From Cercophora sp. LCS_1 (lineage: Eukaryota > Ascomycota > Sordariomycetes > Sordariales > Lasiosphaeriaceae), in NCBI GenBank assembly GCA_036250225.1, contig JAPZLL010000023.1, positions 434,001 to 498,000 on the forward strand: 64,000 bases of DNA, in the 5' to 3' direction. The notes beneath the pieces were generated by a model, which saw only the letters and a program-made list of their open reading frames with translations, ran no database searches and was not told the origin of the DNA. The position numbers and the translations under genes are program-made. Below are positions 10,133 to 21,288 of the stretch, piece after piece (position 1 is the stretch's first letter; each line of letters starts with the position of its first letter).

Positions 10133-13024
10133 TCACATGACAACGCAATCACGTTCCTTTCCGCCCGCTGCTTGTGCATGTGGGACACCTGGTCTCATCC
10201 TGCCCATTGAGCCTGGCGGTGCTGGTGGTCGCGTGTTTCTCCTAACGTTTGGTCCCGGTACTGAGCCCGGCATCGGCAAGGGTTGTGGCCCTGAGCCTGT
10301 GACTCCCTGGGTTTGTCCTGCAGGGGCGGGAGTGGAAGCCCCTTCGCCGGCCGTGTTCGGCGCGCTGGTCGGATGACTTGGATGACCCTCGGGAGGGACG
10401 TACGGTGTCTGTTTCGCTGCCTGTTCGTAACTTGGCGGGGCGTCATCGACTCCCTCATCCGCGGGCCTGTTGGTGGCTGGTCTCGGCGGGATGAGTGAGC
10501 GTACCGTCTGCTGTGCGGGCCTACGCACACCAGTCGGACTGTTCGTTGTCGTCACGGGAATGTTGATCCCGCTCGAACTTCGCCTCGCCGGCGCATTTGT
10601 CGCCTGCGAGGTCAAACTTGTTTGCGATCCGCCGCGGCCGACGCTACCTCCGCGCCTAGCGGTTGTAGGTGTCGTGCCTCCGCGACCGCCCCGCGGGCTG
10701 TTGCCAGTGCGAGCTTGTTGTTCGATAAACTGTTCCGACAGGAGGCTTTCCCTGCGGCGACGTTCTTGCTCGTTGCGGTGACGTTCGTCCTCCTCCTCCT
10801 GGAGTTGAAGGGCGAGGGCGAGGTCGCGGTCTTCTTGCTCGTGGATTGGGGACATGGGTGGGTCGTCCGCGTTGCTTCGTCCTTGTTGGGAGGATTGATT
10901 TAGTGTGTGGCGGCTCTGGACAGTGTTCCACCCGCCGTTTTCGTTGTAGGAGCTCTGTTCGGGGAAACTTGATGAACGACGATGTCCTTGTTCGCTGTGT
11001 TGCGCACCACCGACAAGACGGAAATCGCCAGAGAAAAACTCGGCCCGTTCACCGTTGATATCGACTAGTGATTCCCACACAACTTCGGCATGACCGGCAT
11101 AACCCGCATCCGTAACAAGGGTTAGGAGTTCATGCGTCTGTGGGTGTTTGTAGAGGGTTGAAAAGTGGTCGTTGCGGAAGAGGATCGCAACGGAGCCCGG
11201 CCTCATCGACTTACGTATGACGTCGAGCCCGAATTTGGTGAGCTGTGTCGCTGATATGCTCAAGAATGACTTGATTGTCAGGATGTCCTGATAAATCTGC
11301 TGCTCCTCTTCTGTGAGACCGTCGTGCTGCGGGCTGCTCAGTTTGTCCTCCAGCTCTTCCTCGCGGAAAAGCAAGTTCTGTGCATCCTCGTATGACCCCG
11401 CCTGTCGCGCAAACGACCCGTAAACCGCGTCTTCCTTGGCCGGCAACCAACCATGTATCAGCGGTATCGAGAAGGTGGCGTACAAGGCCATCTCTTTGGT
11501 GTCCTCGAAGGTGCCCGGAATCATATCGCTTCGTTCCGTCGGGTGTAGATGCGTCAGAGATGTCCGTTTAAAAGCCGTAACGACCTCTGGTGTAGGGATA
11601 TAGCGCGGATTTACGTTCATGCCCGTATGAAGCCCCTTGAGAAACTCATACAGCTCGCTAACGTCGGGCAGGGAAATATCCCCCTTCATGCGGCCCTCCG
11701 ACATGAGCTCCTCAAACACCGCATTCAGCAGCAGACCAAGACTAACTTGCTCTCGCGACCTCAGCGTCTCTACTAAGACCGTGTTTGGTCTGTCGGCGGG
11801 TGTGGTCAGGCTCAGCGCGTTGACGAGAGCAACGAGGGGACAGGGACCGTTGGCGTTTTGCACAAGAATCGGCGATGTCCTTGGGTTCTTAGCCGCGTTG
11901 ACATCATACCAGTTGATATTTTTGATCGCGTACGTCTCCGACTTATCGACGGGACGAGTCGGCAGGGCAGGGGGAATCTCGTTCGACCTTCTTGGTGGTA
12001 GCTCGGGCGGTTGTTCCTCCGGCCTCTTCTGCGCTGAAGTGGATGTTTCTACAGGGGAATCGTCCTCTCCAGCCAACATCTTATCCCACCCATCCTGTTT
12101 TGGTGGTGGCGGCCCGGGCGGTGCATCAACATCGATAAGATTCCAGCCATCCCCCGTGCTTGTTGAGCCAATAACCGGAATCTTTGCAGGCGTCTTTCCC
12201 TTGTCTAGACTTGCCAGGTCCTCCCAAGCATTGGTATCTGCCAGCCCCTCCTCGTTTGGCAGAGGAACAACGGTCGGCACTGCTGGTGCTTTCCGGGGAG
12301 CTTCATCCTCCCATCCCGCGGACACCTCGTCTGAAGGCAGCGATAGCAGCGCCGGCGAGTTGGACGTCCCCGGAGTAGCCTGGCGTGACGGTTTCGCCGA
12401 GTCCCAGACCCCACTTCCCACCTCCGGGTCTGAAACGCCGGGAATCAGAGGCGGAGGCGCACTTATCGATCCATCTTTCCTCTCCTCCAGCGCTGGCTGC
12501 CAAGGATTCTTACTCGATTCGCTCACGCTCAGCTCTGAAAAGGCTCTTGTCGGGATAACGGGTATGTTCGGTGCACTCGTGGATAGCACGAGCTCGTCTT
12601 CGCTCGCCGACATCATTCTTTTGAACGGATTCGTCTCGGCCCTTCCGGCGCCCGGTCTCAGCACGGTCGGTACCCTTGCGATGTCCTTGCCATCATCGGA
12701 TCCAACCGCCGCATCAATGGCCTTGACATCTCCGCTGCCCGGTCTGAGCACCGTCGGCACTCGTGTGACATCGCTACTGAGCCGTCCCTCCTCGTTCTTA
12801 GCGCCTGTATCTGCCCAAACATTGTCTTCCTCCACGCCGGCATAATTCGTAGCGGATCCGGGCCTCAGGGACGCCGGGACTTCCGCGGTCGCGGGATCCG
12901 CCCCACAACCTCGAGGCGCATTGTCGCCCCAACTGCTGTCGGGATCATCATGTTGTTGTCGTTGTTGTTGTTCGCTTTGAGCTCTTGCCTGCGAGTTTCG
13001 AGGAAGTGGTTTCCGAGTAACCAT
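10133..13024 (-). CDS. MIY1: MINDY-family deubiquitinase (MIY1/FAM63-like) with C-terminal CaaX motif
   Basis: Cysteine protease of the MINDY family, which trims Lys48-linked ubiquitin chains from their distal end. The gene is a single 963-codon frame from the ATG at 13024; an in-frame ATG at 13123 would add 33 residues, but the downstream one gives the cleaner start MVTRKPLP. The first 350 residues are low-complexity, with repeated RVPTVLRPG-type segments. The catalytic domain begins at about YAIKNINWYDV and carries the active-site motif NANGPCPLVALVNAL (Cys at residue 395) and the histidine motif RNDHFSTLY. A ubiquitin-binding helix, DLALALQLQEEED, follows. The C-terminal third is disordered and ends in CVVM, which fits a CaaX prenylation box and suggests membrane tethering. 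No intron is seen. Confidence 0.9.
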   Translation of the reverse strand: MVTRKPLPRNSQARAQSEQQQRQQHDDPDSSWGDNAPRGCGADPATAEVPASLRPGSATNYAGVEEDNVWADTGAKNEEGRLSSDVTRVPTVLRPGSGDVKAIDAAVGSDDGKDIARVPTVLRPGAGRAETNPFKRMMSASEDELVLSTSAPNIPVIPTRAFSELSVSESSKNPWQPALEERKDGSISAPPPLIPGVSDPEVGSGVWDSAKPSRQATPGTSNSPALLSLPSDEVSAGWEDEAPRKAPAVPTVVPLPNEEGLADTNAWEDLASLDKGKTPAKIPVIGSTSTGDGWNLIDVDAPPGPPPPKQDGWDKMLAGEDDSPVETSTSAQKRPEEQPPELPPRRSNEIPPALPTRPVDKSETYAIKNINWYDVNAAKNPRTSPILVQNANGPCPLVALVNALSLTTPADRPNTVLVETLRSREQVSLGLLLNAVFEELMSEGRMKGDISLPDVSELYEFLKGLHTGMNVNPRYIPTPEVVTAFKRTSLTHLHPTERSDMIPGTFEDTKEMALYATFSIPLIHGWLPAKEDAVYGSFARQAGSYEDAQNLLFREEELEDKLSSPQHDGLTEEEQQIYQDILTIKSFLSISATQLTKFGLDVIRKSMRPGSVAILFRNDHFSTLYKHPQTHELLTLVTDAGYAGHAEVVWESLVDINGERAEFFSGDFRLVGGAQHSEQGHRRSSSFPEQSSYNENGGWNTVQSRHTLNQSSQQGRSNADDPPMSPIHEQEDRDLALALQLQEEEDERHRNEQERRRRESLLSEQFIEQQARTGNSPRGGRGGTTPTTARRGGSVGRGGSQTSLTSQATNAPARRSSSGINIPVTTTNSPTGVRRPAQQTVRSLIPPRPATNRPADEGVDDAPPSYEQAAKQTPYVPPEGHPSHPTSAPNTAGEGASTPAPAGQTQGVTGSGPQPLPMPGSVPGPNVRRNTRPPAPPGSMGRMRPGVPHAQAAGGKERDCVVM

Positions 13025-14304
13025 CTTGTATATATAGTTTCGATTTTTGCGATCTGTAGTCGATCGAGCGCGCGAGGTTGCCGTTTTCGAGGGTTGCAGT
13101 TTGAGGGGACACTCGGAAGCCAAGGTAGATGGGGAAACTCGTTGAGTTCGAAGCTCCTACTGATCCTCGGCGCAAGGCAGCCGTGGCGTTCCGGTGCAGC
13201 CGTTGAAGCTTGCCAAATTGCCAAAGATAAAAGCAAGAACACTACAAGAACAACAGAGAAACCTGCCAAAGATACAAAACACTCTACAAGTTATCTCAGC
13301 GTCGCGGGTTTTCGCTGTTGATTCAACAGGCCCTCGTCGTAGGCAGTTGCGTCATCGGCGCACGACCACCAAGCAGCTGCGTTCTCGCGTCGGTACGGCT
13401 GGTGAAAGGGGACAAGACCGGGGGATTGGTTCGTTGAGCTAGCAATCCTGCCCACAATGAACTTTTGACAAGAAAACTTGGGTAAATGAGGGCAAAAATA
13501 GCATTGGCAAACTTCTCAGGCACAATGCACCCCGACCAGCTGGCTACATGGCTCGTTTTTCTTCCAGCAGTGTCGTGCAACAAGAGGCATCCCATAGGTG
13601 CCCGGGTGGGGCCAAGGTCGATGGCTGGGACAACCCTGGGACGCAGCAATCCGGTTGAATGTGGCGCCGTCATTGAGCTTGGGAGGCGGGGCCGCAGCAG
13701 CTTGGCCGCGGGATGCCCCTGGTGGCCACTTTTAGGGACGAGGTGCCCAATCACATGCGAACGGCGCCACGACCAACGACAACGCTTCGTCAGCTTCTCG
13801 AGGATGACAGGCGGCCGGATTGGAGCTTGTCAATGTTGCGTATGCATTAGGACAGTTTCCAATCAATGTTCGGGGTTCTGTAAATCTGTTGCGTGTATTG
13901 ATTGTTTCCACGTTGGCGATAACGCTTCATGTGCCCCTCACCGGCAGCCACCACCACAGCGCTGAGTGCGGAATAGCTTGCCACTGGTGCCGAGGGACAT
14001 TGCAAACCTCATCGAGAAACAAGACCAGCCGCTACAGCAGGGGAATAGCGCATGAGATCCATAGAATGGCAGATCAAGATATCGGCACAAGCAGCATCAT
14101 TGCTCTAACCCAGTGTCAGCATGCTCCAAACCGAGAAGTAATCATACATAAAATTCATATATACGTTGATGAAGCAACAGGGCCCTCCCAGGAAACCGAT
14201 CGAGGGCCTGCCAATGCTTAATATGCAACAATTATCATCCCCTTAAACTCCCATGGCACCAAAAACAACCGCCATTAACCAAATTCTGATGTCAACGACA
14301 CTGT
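13025..14304. other. Intergenic, MIY1 promoter side and 3' end of DnaJ gene
   Basis: Both flanking genes lie on the minus strand. The left part should be the promoter and leader of the MINDY gene, with an AT-rich TATATATA stretch at about 13028-13036. The right part should hold the 3' region of the DnaJ gene. Short frames on both strands have no convincing coding character. Confidence 0.45.
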
Positions 14305-15430
14305 TCAACCTCTGGGCAGCGACTGCAGCCGCCTACACATTTTCATGTCATACCCCTTTGCCACAGCCATCTTCTCTTGGTCGGTGTAAAAGTAACCCCG
14401 CGCCGCCTCTTCCAGCCGTCGCTTATGTGCGATCTCCTCTTCGCAAGCGCTGTTCAGCTGCCGCACAAAGATCACCTGCGCCTTCTTGTCCAAGTTATGG
14501 AGCTTCGCCGGCGTGTAATTATTCACATCAGCCGGGTTGACGTAGTACTTTGTTCCGAAAGCCGGTATCGTCCGCTCAAGAGTGTAAAGAGGAGGATGGG
14601 GGTGATCAAAAACCATTGTCGGAGCCGAAGGCGCCGCGGCCTCCCCGGAGAATAGACTTGAGAGCAGCGGGAAGATGAACAGTAGCAGTACCGGCAACAG
14701 TCCCATGACAGTACTCCATATGCTCGTATCCTCCTCTTGCCCCGGATTCCTCGGTCTTGCCCTCGGTCTTGCGCCACCAAACTGATGCACCCGGACACCT
14801 GGTCCTCCAAAGTTAAACACGAACTGCGGCCCGGCATCGAAAGCTGCAAAACCCGTTAGCCCGAAAATCCCCGTCGCCGTGACCACCAACAAACTCACCT
14901 CCACCGAAGGGCCCAGCCCCGAATCCACCGCCGCCAAAGAACCTCGCAAACATTTCCTCAGGACTGATCTCTTCCTCCCCCCACATCCCACCTCCACCAC
15001 CCTGCTGCCTCCTGAACCCAGCAAATGGGTCACCACCACCTCCGCCACCAGCATGCTGCTGCGCGCTGGCAAACCGACTATCCGGATCCGTCCCGAACCG
15101 ATCAAACTTATCCCTCTTCTCCTTGTCGCCCAGGATGCTGAACGCGCGCGCCACCATCTTGAAGGCCTCGTCGGCGTGCTCGTGGCCGTTCTTGTCGGGG
15201 TGCGTCAGCAGCGACTGCTTGCGATACGCCTTTTTAATCTCCGAGTCGGTGCACGATTTCTGCACCTCGAGGATCTCGTAAAAGGCCGTCGGCTTGCACG
15301 CTCGGATGCGCAGCACCGCCGCCTTTTGCTCGACCGTGTATTTTCGGTCCTGGTTGCCCTGGTTGTGTTGCCTGTTGCGGGCAGCACCACCACCACTGGC
15401 GGCGGCGCCCGTTGCTGAGGCGTCGGGCAT
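14305..15430 (-). CDS. Membrane-anchored DnaJ (Hsp40) protein of the HLJ1/DNAJB12 type
   Basis: Tail-region-anchored Hsp40 co-chaperone, expected at the ER membrane with its J domain facing the cytosol, where it recruits Hsp70 for membrane-protein quality control. Exons are 15430-14899 and 14843-14305, with a 55-nt intron (GTGAGT, branch CTAAC, GCAG), giving 356 residues. The J domain spans about residues 45-115 and has the HPD motif in THPDKNG. A Gly/Phe-rich linker follows (GGGGFGAGPFGGG). One hydrophobic segment, STVMGLLPVLLLFIFPLLSS, comes next, then the conserved DUF1977-type C-terminal domain with KYYVNPADVNNYTPAKLHNL. This order of J domain, G/F region, single membrane span and DUF1977 is that of HLJ1 and DNAJB12/B14. 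The precise orthologue is not certain, so no symbol is given. Confidence 0.88.
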
Positions 15431-16210
15431 CGTGGTTTTTTGCGAATCGGGGATTGGATGTTACTGTTTTCTCCTCCTACTTGTTTGCGTCGTTTTCGCG
15501 GGGGTTGTTGTTGCTGGGGAGATTGAGGGTGGTTCGGGGTTTGGTTGGCTCTCTCAAAATGTGGTCGGGATTTTGTGATATCGGTGTTTTTTATCTTTAT
15601 CTTTCGGAATTGTTGTCGGTGGAAGCAAAGCCAATAGACAGGTTCCCAGCGCGGGGAGATATGAGGTTTTTGCGATACGGTTGGTGGATCGACCGGGATG
15701 GGGGAAATCGTGGCTTCTTTTTCGTCAAAAAGGTCACAGAAATGACCTCGGGATTCTTCTCTCTTTGCGCGCGCACGGCGAAAACTAGGTGGGTTGGATG
15801 GACAGATCCCAAAGTCAACTCTGGGATTGAAGACCAGTCCCGTCAAAAGCCACACACCTCCGTGGTGTTGTTGGCTTTGACTGCTGGCAGAAAGGGGGGC
15901 GAGTTGATTGTTGCGGTGATTTGCTTTGCCCGCTGTCAGCGAATCGATGGCGATGGCGTCGAAATGGACAACAACCTGCCGCTCTTGGTTCGGGCCACCC
16001 CATGGGCTGGCCCGTGCAGACTGCAAGGATAATGATGCTTAGTCATGAATGGACATCCATCCCGTGTGTCACTCGCCTGCTGCAAGCGCTGCACGACGTC
16101 ACTCAACAGGCGCTGCAATTTTTGATGTGTGGATGCCTCACTTTCAATGTGAGCTGATTGAATGCTCACAAGTGTTATATTCTCAAAACACACAACACAC
16201 CGTCCCCGAA
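15431..16210. promoter_or_regulatory. Divergent promoter region, DnaJ gene and AIM19-like gene
   Basis: This 780-bp gap separates two divergently transcribed genes and should contain both promoters. The part next to the DnaJ gene is rich in T and G on the plus strand. No defined binding site is assigned. Confidence 0.4.
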
Positions 16211-16707
16211 ATGGCAGGTGACGAGGATATCGAAGAGTCAAAATCGGTACTGTCAACTCTCAAGGCATGGGGCAGTATGTTGTCAATTTTTTTTTCAAAA
16301 CATGTGGACTCACAATTGCTGAAACAAAAACACCAGACAATCCCCTTCCTCCAATGGGCCTGGCAACCCTCATCACGGCCCTGCACTTTCGGCCCTTTCA
16401 GACCCTGCCCATGCTGTTCACCCCGCTTCTCGTCTTTAGCAGCTATCTCAGCGTGGCGGGCTTCAAGATTGATAGCGCGGGTATGACGGCGGCGTGGAGT
16501 GGCATGTATGTGCTTCTTGCCTCACGACGGAGGCCGGCAACGCTGCGGAAGAAGTTCTCTATCGGTGGCGCGGTCCGTTTGACTGCTATGGGACTGGGTG
16601 CGGCGAACTGCATCGCTGGTGGCTATACATATGCAGTTGGCGATCGCCAGGCTGAGGAGGAGGAGAGGAGGGAGATGAACCGCTGGGGCGTTTACAAGGA
16701 CGACTAA
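16211..16707 (+). CDS. AIM19: AIM19-like mitochondrial membrane protein
   Basis: Small protein resembling Altered Inheritance of Mitochondria 19, whose biochemical role is unknown. Predicted exons are 16211-16274 and 16337-16707, with a 62-nt intron bounded by GTATGT and CACCAG; splicing joins A to AC to give residue Asn22 and a 144-residue product. The intron contains a run of ten T residues. The protein has an acidic N-terminus, a NNPLPPMG segment, then two to three hydrophobic stretches at about residues 30-58, 63-80 and 95-118. The part DSAGMTAAWSGMYVLLASRR matches the pattern of this family, as I recall it. The C-terminus is charged. Confidence in the gene is high because of codon bias and clean splicing; confidence in the family name is moderate. 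Confidence 0.65.
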
Positions 16708-17491
16708 TTGATGTTGTCGTCCGCGATCCAAAGTGGTGTGGGCGGGTGAGTGAGGGCTGCATGCATCGGGTGGCGTCCTGGAAGGCTTTGTTTACATAGA
16801 ATATGACGGGGAAGCATTGAGCTTCTGTGTGGAAAGGCACGGCAATGTTGGTGAGATCTTCATAAGTGGTGATCAGCGATGCGATGCACATGAAAGTCAC
16901 GTTGGATCTGCCAGCAAGAGTTGTTGAATCGTTTCGGAATCGCTCCCCAACGATCCCAGTATCATTGCTATGTAGATGCTTGATCCATGTACGACACCTG
17001 TTTGTCTCGGTTTTGCCTCAGCCTGAGCCCCGTCCTAGGATGCTATACACATATAAAGAAAGAGATGGGTTGTGATGGACAATTTTGGGGCAGTGAATAA
17101 TAGAGAAATTCTTAGTGAATAAAAACTCCGGGAGACTACTCAGCGCTTGATTGTCTCCTCTCAAGCCCCCGTTTTCTAATCCGTGGCAATGCCAAGTTAT
17201 GGAATGCGATATACCAACCACTTTCTTGCGGTGGTCCAGCCTCACCGGGATACTCTCATCCGGAGGCTGAAAAAAAAAAGAAGTCCGCCCTTTCTTAGGT
17301 GATGTGTCTTTCTCCCAGACCTGACCTGACCCGCCCGAATTGTGCTCCGTAGTACGCCGAAAATATGAAATGCCAATCAGCCTGACAAGTAGACCCGACG
17401 GAAACAAGATATGGCCAGGTGGAAATACGGGGTGCGAAGCGGATATCGTACGATAAAGGAAATAAAGAGCTAAGATGAGTCCCACTCCTGC
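16708..17491. other. Convergent 3' region, AIM19-like and SIW14
   Basis: The two flanking genes end toward each other, so this 784-bp stretch should hold two 3' untranslated regions. Overlapping short frames on both strands have no family match. No RNA gene is seen. Confidence 0.45.
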
Positions 17492-18600
17492 TCATTTGAC
17501 CAGCTTGCGTTTCGGGGCCTGCACTATCCTGGTGCCCGAAAATAGCCAAATGAAGAGGACGAAGAGGGTGAAGAGGGTCGTGCGGACGAAGTTGCGCGTT
17601 CGAAAATGCCAACCACCATCTCGAAACAAGTTAGAGATGTCAGAGAGCTCGAAGCCGCTGATATACTTGATATCGCACTCGCGAACTTTGGGCTCAGCAT
17701 AGTTGCAGTATTCGTCGAGGATATTCCTCAGATCCCAGCCGGACACCTTGCGCACAACAGCAACAACACAACCCGTGCGGTGCTGAGGAGCGTTAGAACC
17801 CAAGCAACGCGCCGCTGTCGCTGGCCAGAGGAGAAGTGCTTACCTTGCCGTGATTACAATGGATCAGGAGGGGATGATTTTGACGATCAAGGACCAATCG
17901 AAGGATCGACTTCATGATCTTGATGGGAATATCCTCCTTCTTAGTCCCCTTCATATTGAAGACATGGTGTCGAATGCCATTCTTCGCCATCCAAGGTTGG
18001 TATCCCTCTGGGAAATCTTTCTGGACGAGGGTCCTGCGACACTGTTAGTTGCTGCTTCCTTGCACCGGGTAGGGAACAATCAACTTACACCACGGTCTTC
18101 AGCTTGAGGGCCTCGATGAATGTGTAGTCGTGCGTTTGGGGGAAGCTACTTCTGTAAACGCCAGGGACAACAACCCCAAAGTTGTGAGGTCGTCCGACGG
18201 TAGGGAGGGCTTGTTGTGGCACGGGCGACATGAAGTCGGTGTATCCCTGGATCGACCCGAACACGTCCACCACCGCCTTAGGGTATTCAACATGTTCGGT
18301 CCGCCCGAGCATCTCGGTCGGTGTCAACTCGACATCACCGCCCGCTGCGGAAATATGGGGAGAGACTTCTTGGCTCGTCTGGCGACTCGATTGGTTGGAT
18401 TGGCTTGTTGCCGTAGACATCGAGTCTTTCCGGCTCCCCCCATCGATCGACACGTCCTCGTACATCATCCTCTTGGCCTGGTACCGGGGAGCGTCTTTCT
18501 CGTTCTCGTCCTCGACGTATACTCTCGCGCTCCGTTTCGAGACAGCCTTGGCGCTGAGCGTCATTGCAATCCACAGTTCGAGGTCCAGCGGCTTCACCAT
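17492..18600 (-). CDS. SIW14: SIW14-type phosphatase with C-terminal membrane anchor
   Basis: Atypical dual-specificity phosphatase; the family member Siw14 in yeast hydrolyses inositol pyrophosphates. Exons are 18600-18089, 18033-17844 and 17782-17492, with introns of 55 and 61 nt, both with CTAAC branch sites, giving 330 residues. The first 115 residues are low-complexity and probably disordered. The phosphatase domain starts at NFGVVVPGVYRSSFP, a hallmark of the family. The signature loop HCNHGKHRTG gives Cys230 and Arg236 of CX5R, and the second intron falls exactly inside it, between Lys234 and His235. After the domain there is a single hydrophobic helix, TTLFTLFVLFIWLFSGT, with a short basic tail, so this version looks tail-anchored to a membrane. 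An alternative start 12 codons downstream is possible. Confidence 0.88.
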
Positions 18601-21195
18601 GAGTAGGTTTTGTGCGTGCCGTTTCCAAAACTTAAAATTTGGTGGGGCGGACGGTGCTGCAGCCAGAGCTTCGTTGAGCAGGTGACAGACAGGTGCGGGG
18701 GAGGTTTACGACCGAGCTCGAAGATGTCAAGACGTGTAGAGGGGCGAAGTGTAAGCAGTTGAAGGCGGGAGGCTCGGATGTCTCGACGGACGTCTGGATT
18801 TAGGGGATAGGGAAATGTCGAAGCCAATGGATAGAAGAGAAGGTTGAGTGAGCCGTGAGAACCTCGAGAGATCCAAAGCACCCTGGTCGAGGGCAGCTCT
18901 ACTTTCTTTTGCCCATCTTGGCGGTTTCTCGGAAGAGAGCGTGGATTGTTGGAAGAGGAGGATTGTTTCCTCCTTGGGATGTGAGATTGTGGATGGATTG
19001 GGAAATGGAGTTCGTCGGAGAAGCGGGAGTTTGTTGTCTGGCAGAGTGGAGCGAGGGCAGACTGGGGTATGGTTGGATAGAGTTTGGAAGGGAAAAGCGT
19101 TGTGTCGCGTGAAAGAACAGGTGAGGCTGAACAAGTGCGAGCAGCGCAAGGAAAGTGTGGGGGTACCTTGGAAAGTTATTGCGGAGTGGAGCAAGGAATC
19201 AACTGCCAACAACACACAGGATCGCCTCTTGGAAAACAACAGATTATCAGGCTAGCCTTGCTGGCAGCTGGTTCCCTAGCCTTCTTTATCCTGATCTAGG
19301 CTTTGAGGGGCTAGGTGCCGGCCGCGTTGAGCACAGGCGATGTTTGCCACCGCCCAGTCTCAAGGGCAGCAGCGTGGCTGGTTGAATGACTGATTGTCTC
19401 CGGACTGCCATTCAATTCAGTCTCGACACTTTGGGTTGACCGAGGGGCCGCAGGAGACCCTGCAGCTGCCCCTTGTCCCCTGAACGATCGGTCTGACGGG
19501 TCGCCTTTCTGTCTCGCAATAGTAGACTGGTTATTATCACAAGCATGGGCCGCTGACGTCGATTGCAGCACTTTCAAGGCGGTTCGGTTGCGAACCCGGC
19601 ACACGCGGAACAAATATTGGATCGAAAGCGTCATGGCGGGAACAGCACTTCAAGCGCCGACTACCGAGCCACTTTACGCGGTCGCACGCACAACGGGTCT
19701 CGATCGTTTTGCTTGGCGTTCCCATCGGGAGCTTGGCATCGAACAACCGTGGCGCTGGGGCCACAAAGCAACTCAACGCCGCGATGAGCGCGGAAGCCCC
19801 CGCTATTTGACTGGCATCTGGTGCTGTTGCGACCCCTCCGATTGGGCGCTGTGTCCACGTCTGCTTGTCGACGATGCAGGCAGGGCAAGGAGAAACATTC
19901 TGCAACAGGCCGACAGATTTCGCCGCGTGTTCAGACTCGCAGGAGATCTTCACGATCGGCACTGTTTCGAGATGGACCAAACATCGATTGGCGTCACACC
20001 GAGACACGAAGGCCTGCCTCGTAAGAAGGTGGCTTGTCCACGGAAAGGACTCATCATCCAGAGGCGGATTAGAAACGAGTCATGAAAGAGACTGTTGAGA
20101 TTTACCCCATGGGACAGAAATACGCCGCTGCCCCCATGGAGGCTCTCTAGCCTCGTCGGGAAGTTGATCCGTCTCGGACTCATGGAGGTCGATGGCTGGA
20201 GGGTCACATCGAATGATTTCCCTTTGTCGAGCCCCCGCCCGCCTCTGAAGCAACCCATGGCCCAAAAGTAATGGTTGAGAGATACATGGTCCTAAAAATT
20301 CTTTGCCTTGCGGGTTTCGAGGTGCGGTGAGCTAGGGGTGATGAACTGGTAGCAATGTTTCCGGGTTGGTGGGATGCCCACCGCTGACCATCAGTTTCTT
20401 GGCAGGGGAGCTGGTTATTCTTATCGATAGACCTTGATGGTTCAGTGGGCTTGGCAGGCAACATGCGAACAATGAATGCGCTGCAACAACTCACAATCAA
20501 GAACTCACTCAGACGCGGTCATTGCCAGGTTGGAAGCCTCACTGAATTACATGGTTCTGTGTGTTCACCAGCTCCCAAAAAAGCTGCTCAAGTGGCATCC
20601 AGCACCTAGCGGAAAATCAGGGCGGTTAGGTAGTCTTGCCCCGCGGGGTTGCATCCATCGCAGGCCCAATACCTGACCCAACTGCCTTATTGACGATTCT
20701 GCTAGACATGCTTTCAGTTACCGCGTGCATTCTTGTATACTATGCCGTGGAACTAATGTCTGCCTAATACTTCATGCTATTTAGATCTACCTATGTCTCG
20801 GTTAAAATCCACTACTAAAGTTATAGTTCTGAGAAGAGGAATTTTTCAACAGCCGACTGTTTGCCTGGGAGGGCAGCACTCGAGACAATAAGCAAGCAAC
20901 ATCACACCCAATCACACAAGGGAACGCTTGCTCTACATAGCTCGTCGAACCGGGTGTAAGAAGCAAAGGGAGTGAGCTTGTCTTCTGGCCATTCAAATTC
21001 CTCGGACCGTCCAACTGTGCATACGACGGTGCATGGTTTTTCTAGCTGCTGAAGTTGGAGTCGGTGAGTGAGACGGGCACCGGCAGCGCAGCAGTCCAGT
21101 CGGGCAGCCTCCAATCGTGGCGGGATAGCTTCCACGTTTTTCCGTTGGGGTGAAACGACTCGCGATCCCATCTCGTGTGCTTGTGTCGTCATTTC
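18601..21195. other. Gene-poor divergent intergenic region of 2.6 kb
   Basis: This lies between the divergent SIW14 and aminotransferase genes. Opposing frames of 165 and 156 codons at 19537-20085 overlap each other on the two strands and have cysteine- and arginine-rich translations without recognisable domains, so neither is called. I see no repeat, tRNA or 5S gene. Confidence 0.45.
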
Positions 21196-21217
21196 CAATC
21201 GGGGTGAGTATTTATAG
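21196..21217 (+). promoter_or_regulatory. CCAAT box and TATA-like element of the aminotransferase gene
   Basis: CCAAT at 21196-21200 is followed by TATTTATAG at 21209-21217, about 72-93 bp upstream of the start codon. Position and motifs fit a core promoter with a short leader; no experiment is implied. Confidence 0.4.
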
Positions 21218-21288
21218 CCCGCTTTGGGTCCTTCCTCGTTCAACGCTTTCTTTCTCCTCCATTGCCTCAGCATTCCCTTGGAGACAGC

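Noticed and set aside
11637..12845. 402-codon plus-strand frame
   Set aside because: Antisense of the low-complexity N-terminal and catalytic part of the MINDY gene; Ser/Gly/Pro-rich and without a domain.
19537..20085. Opposed 156- and 165-codon frames
   Set aside because: They overlap on opposite strands, show no family resemblance and lack splice-supported extensions; at most one could be real and nothing favours either.
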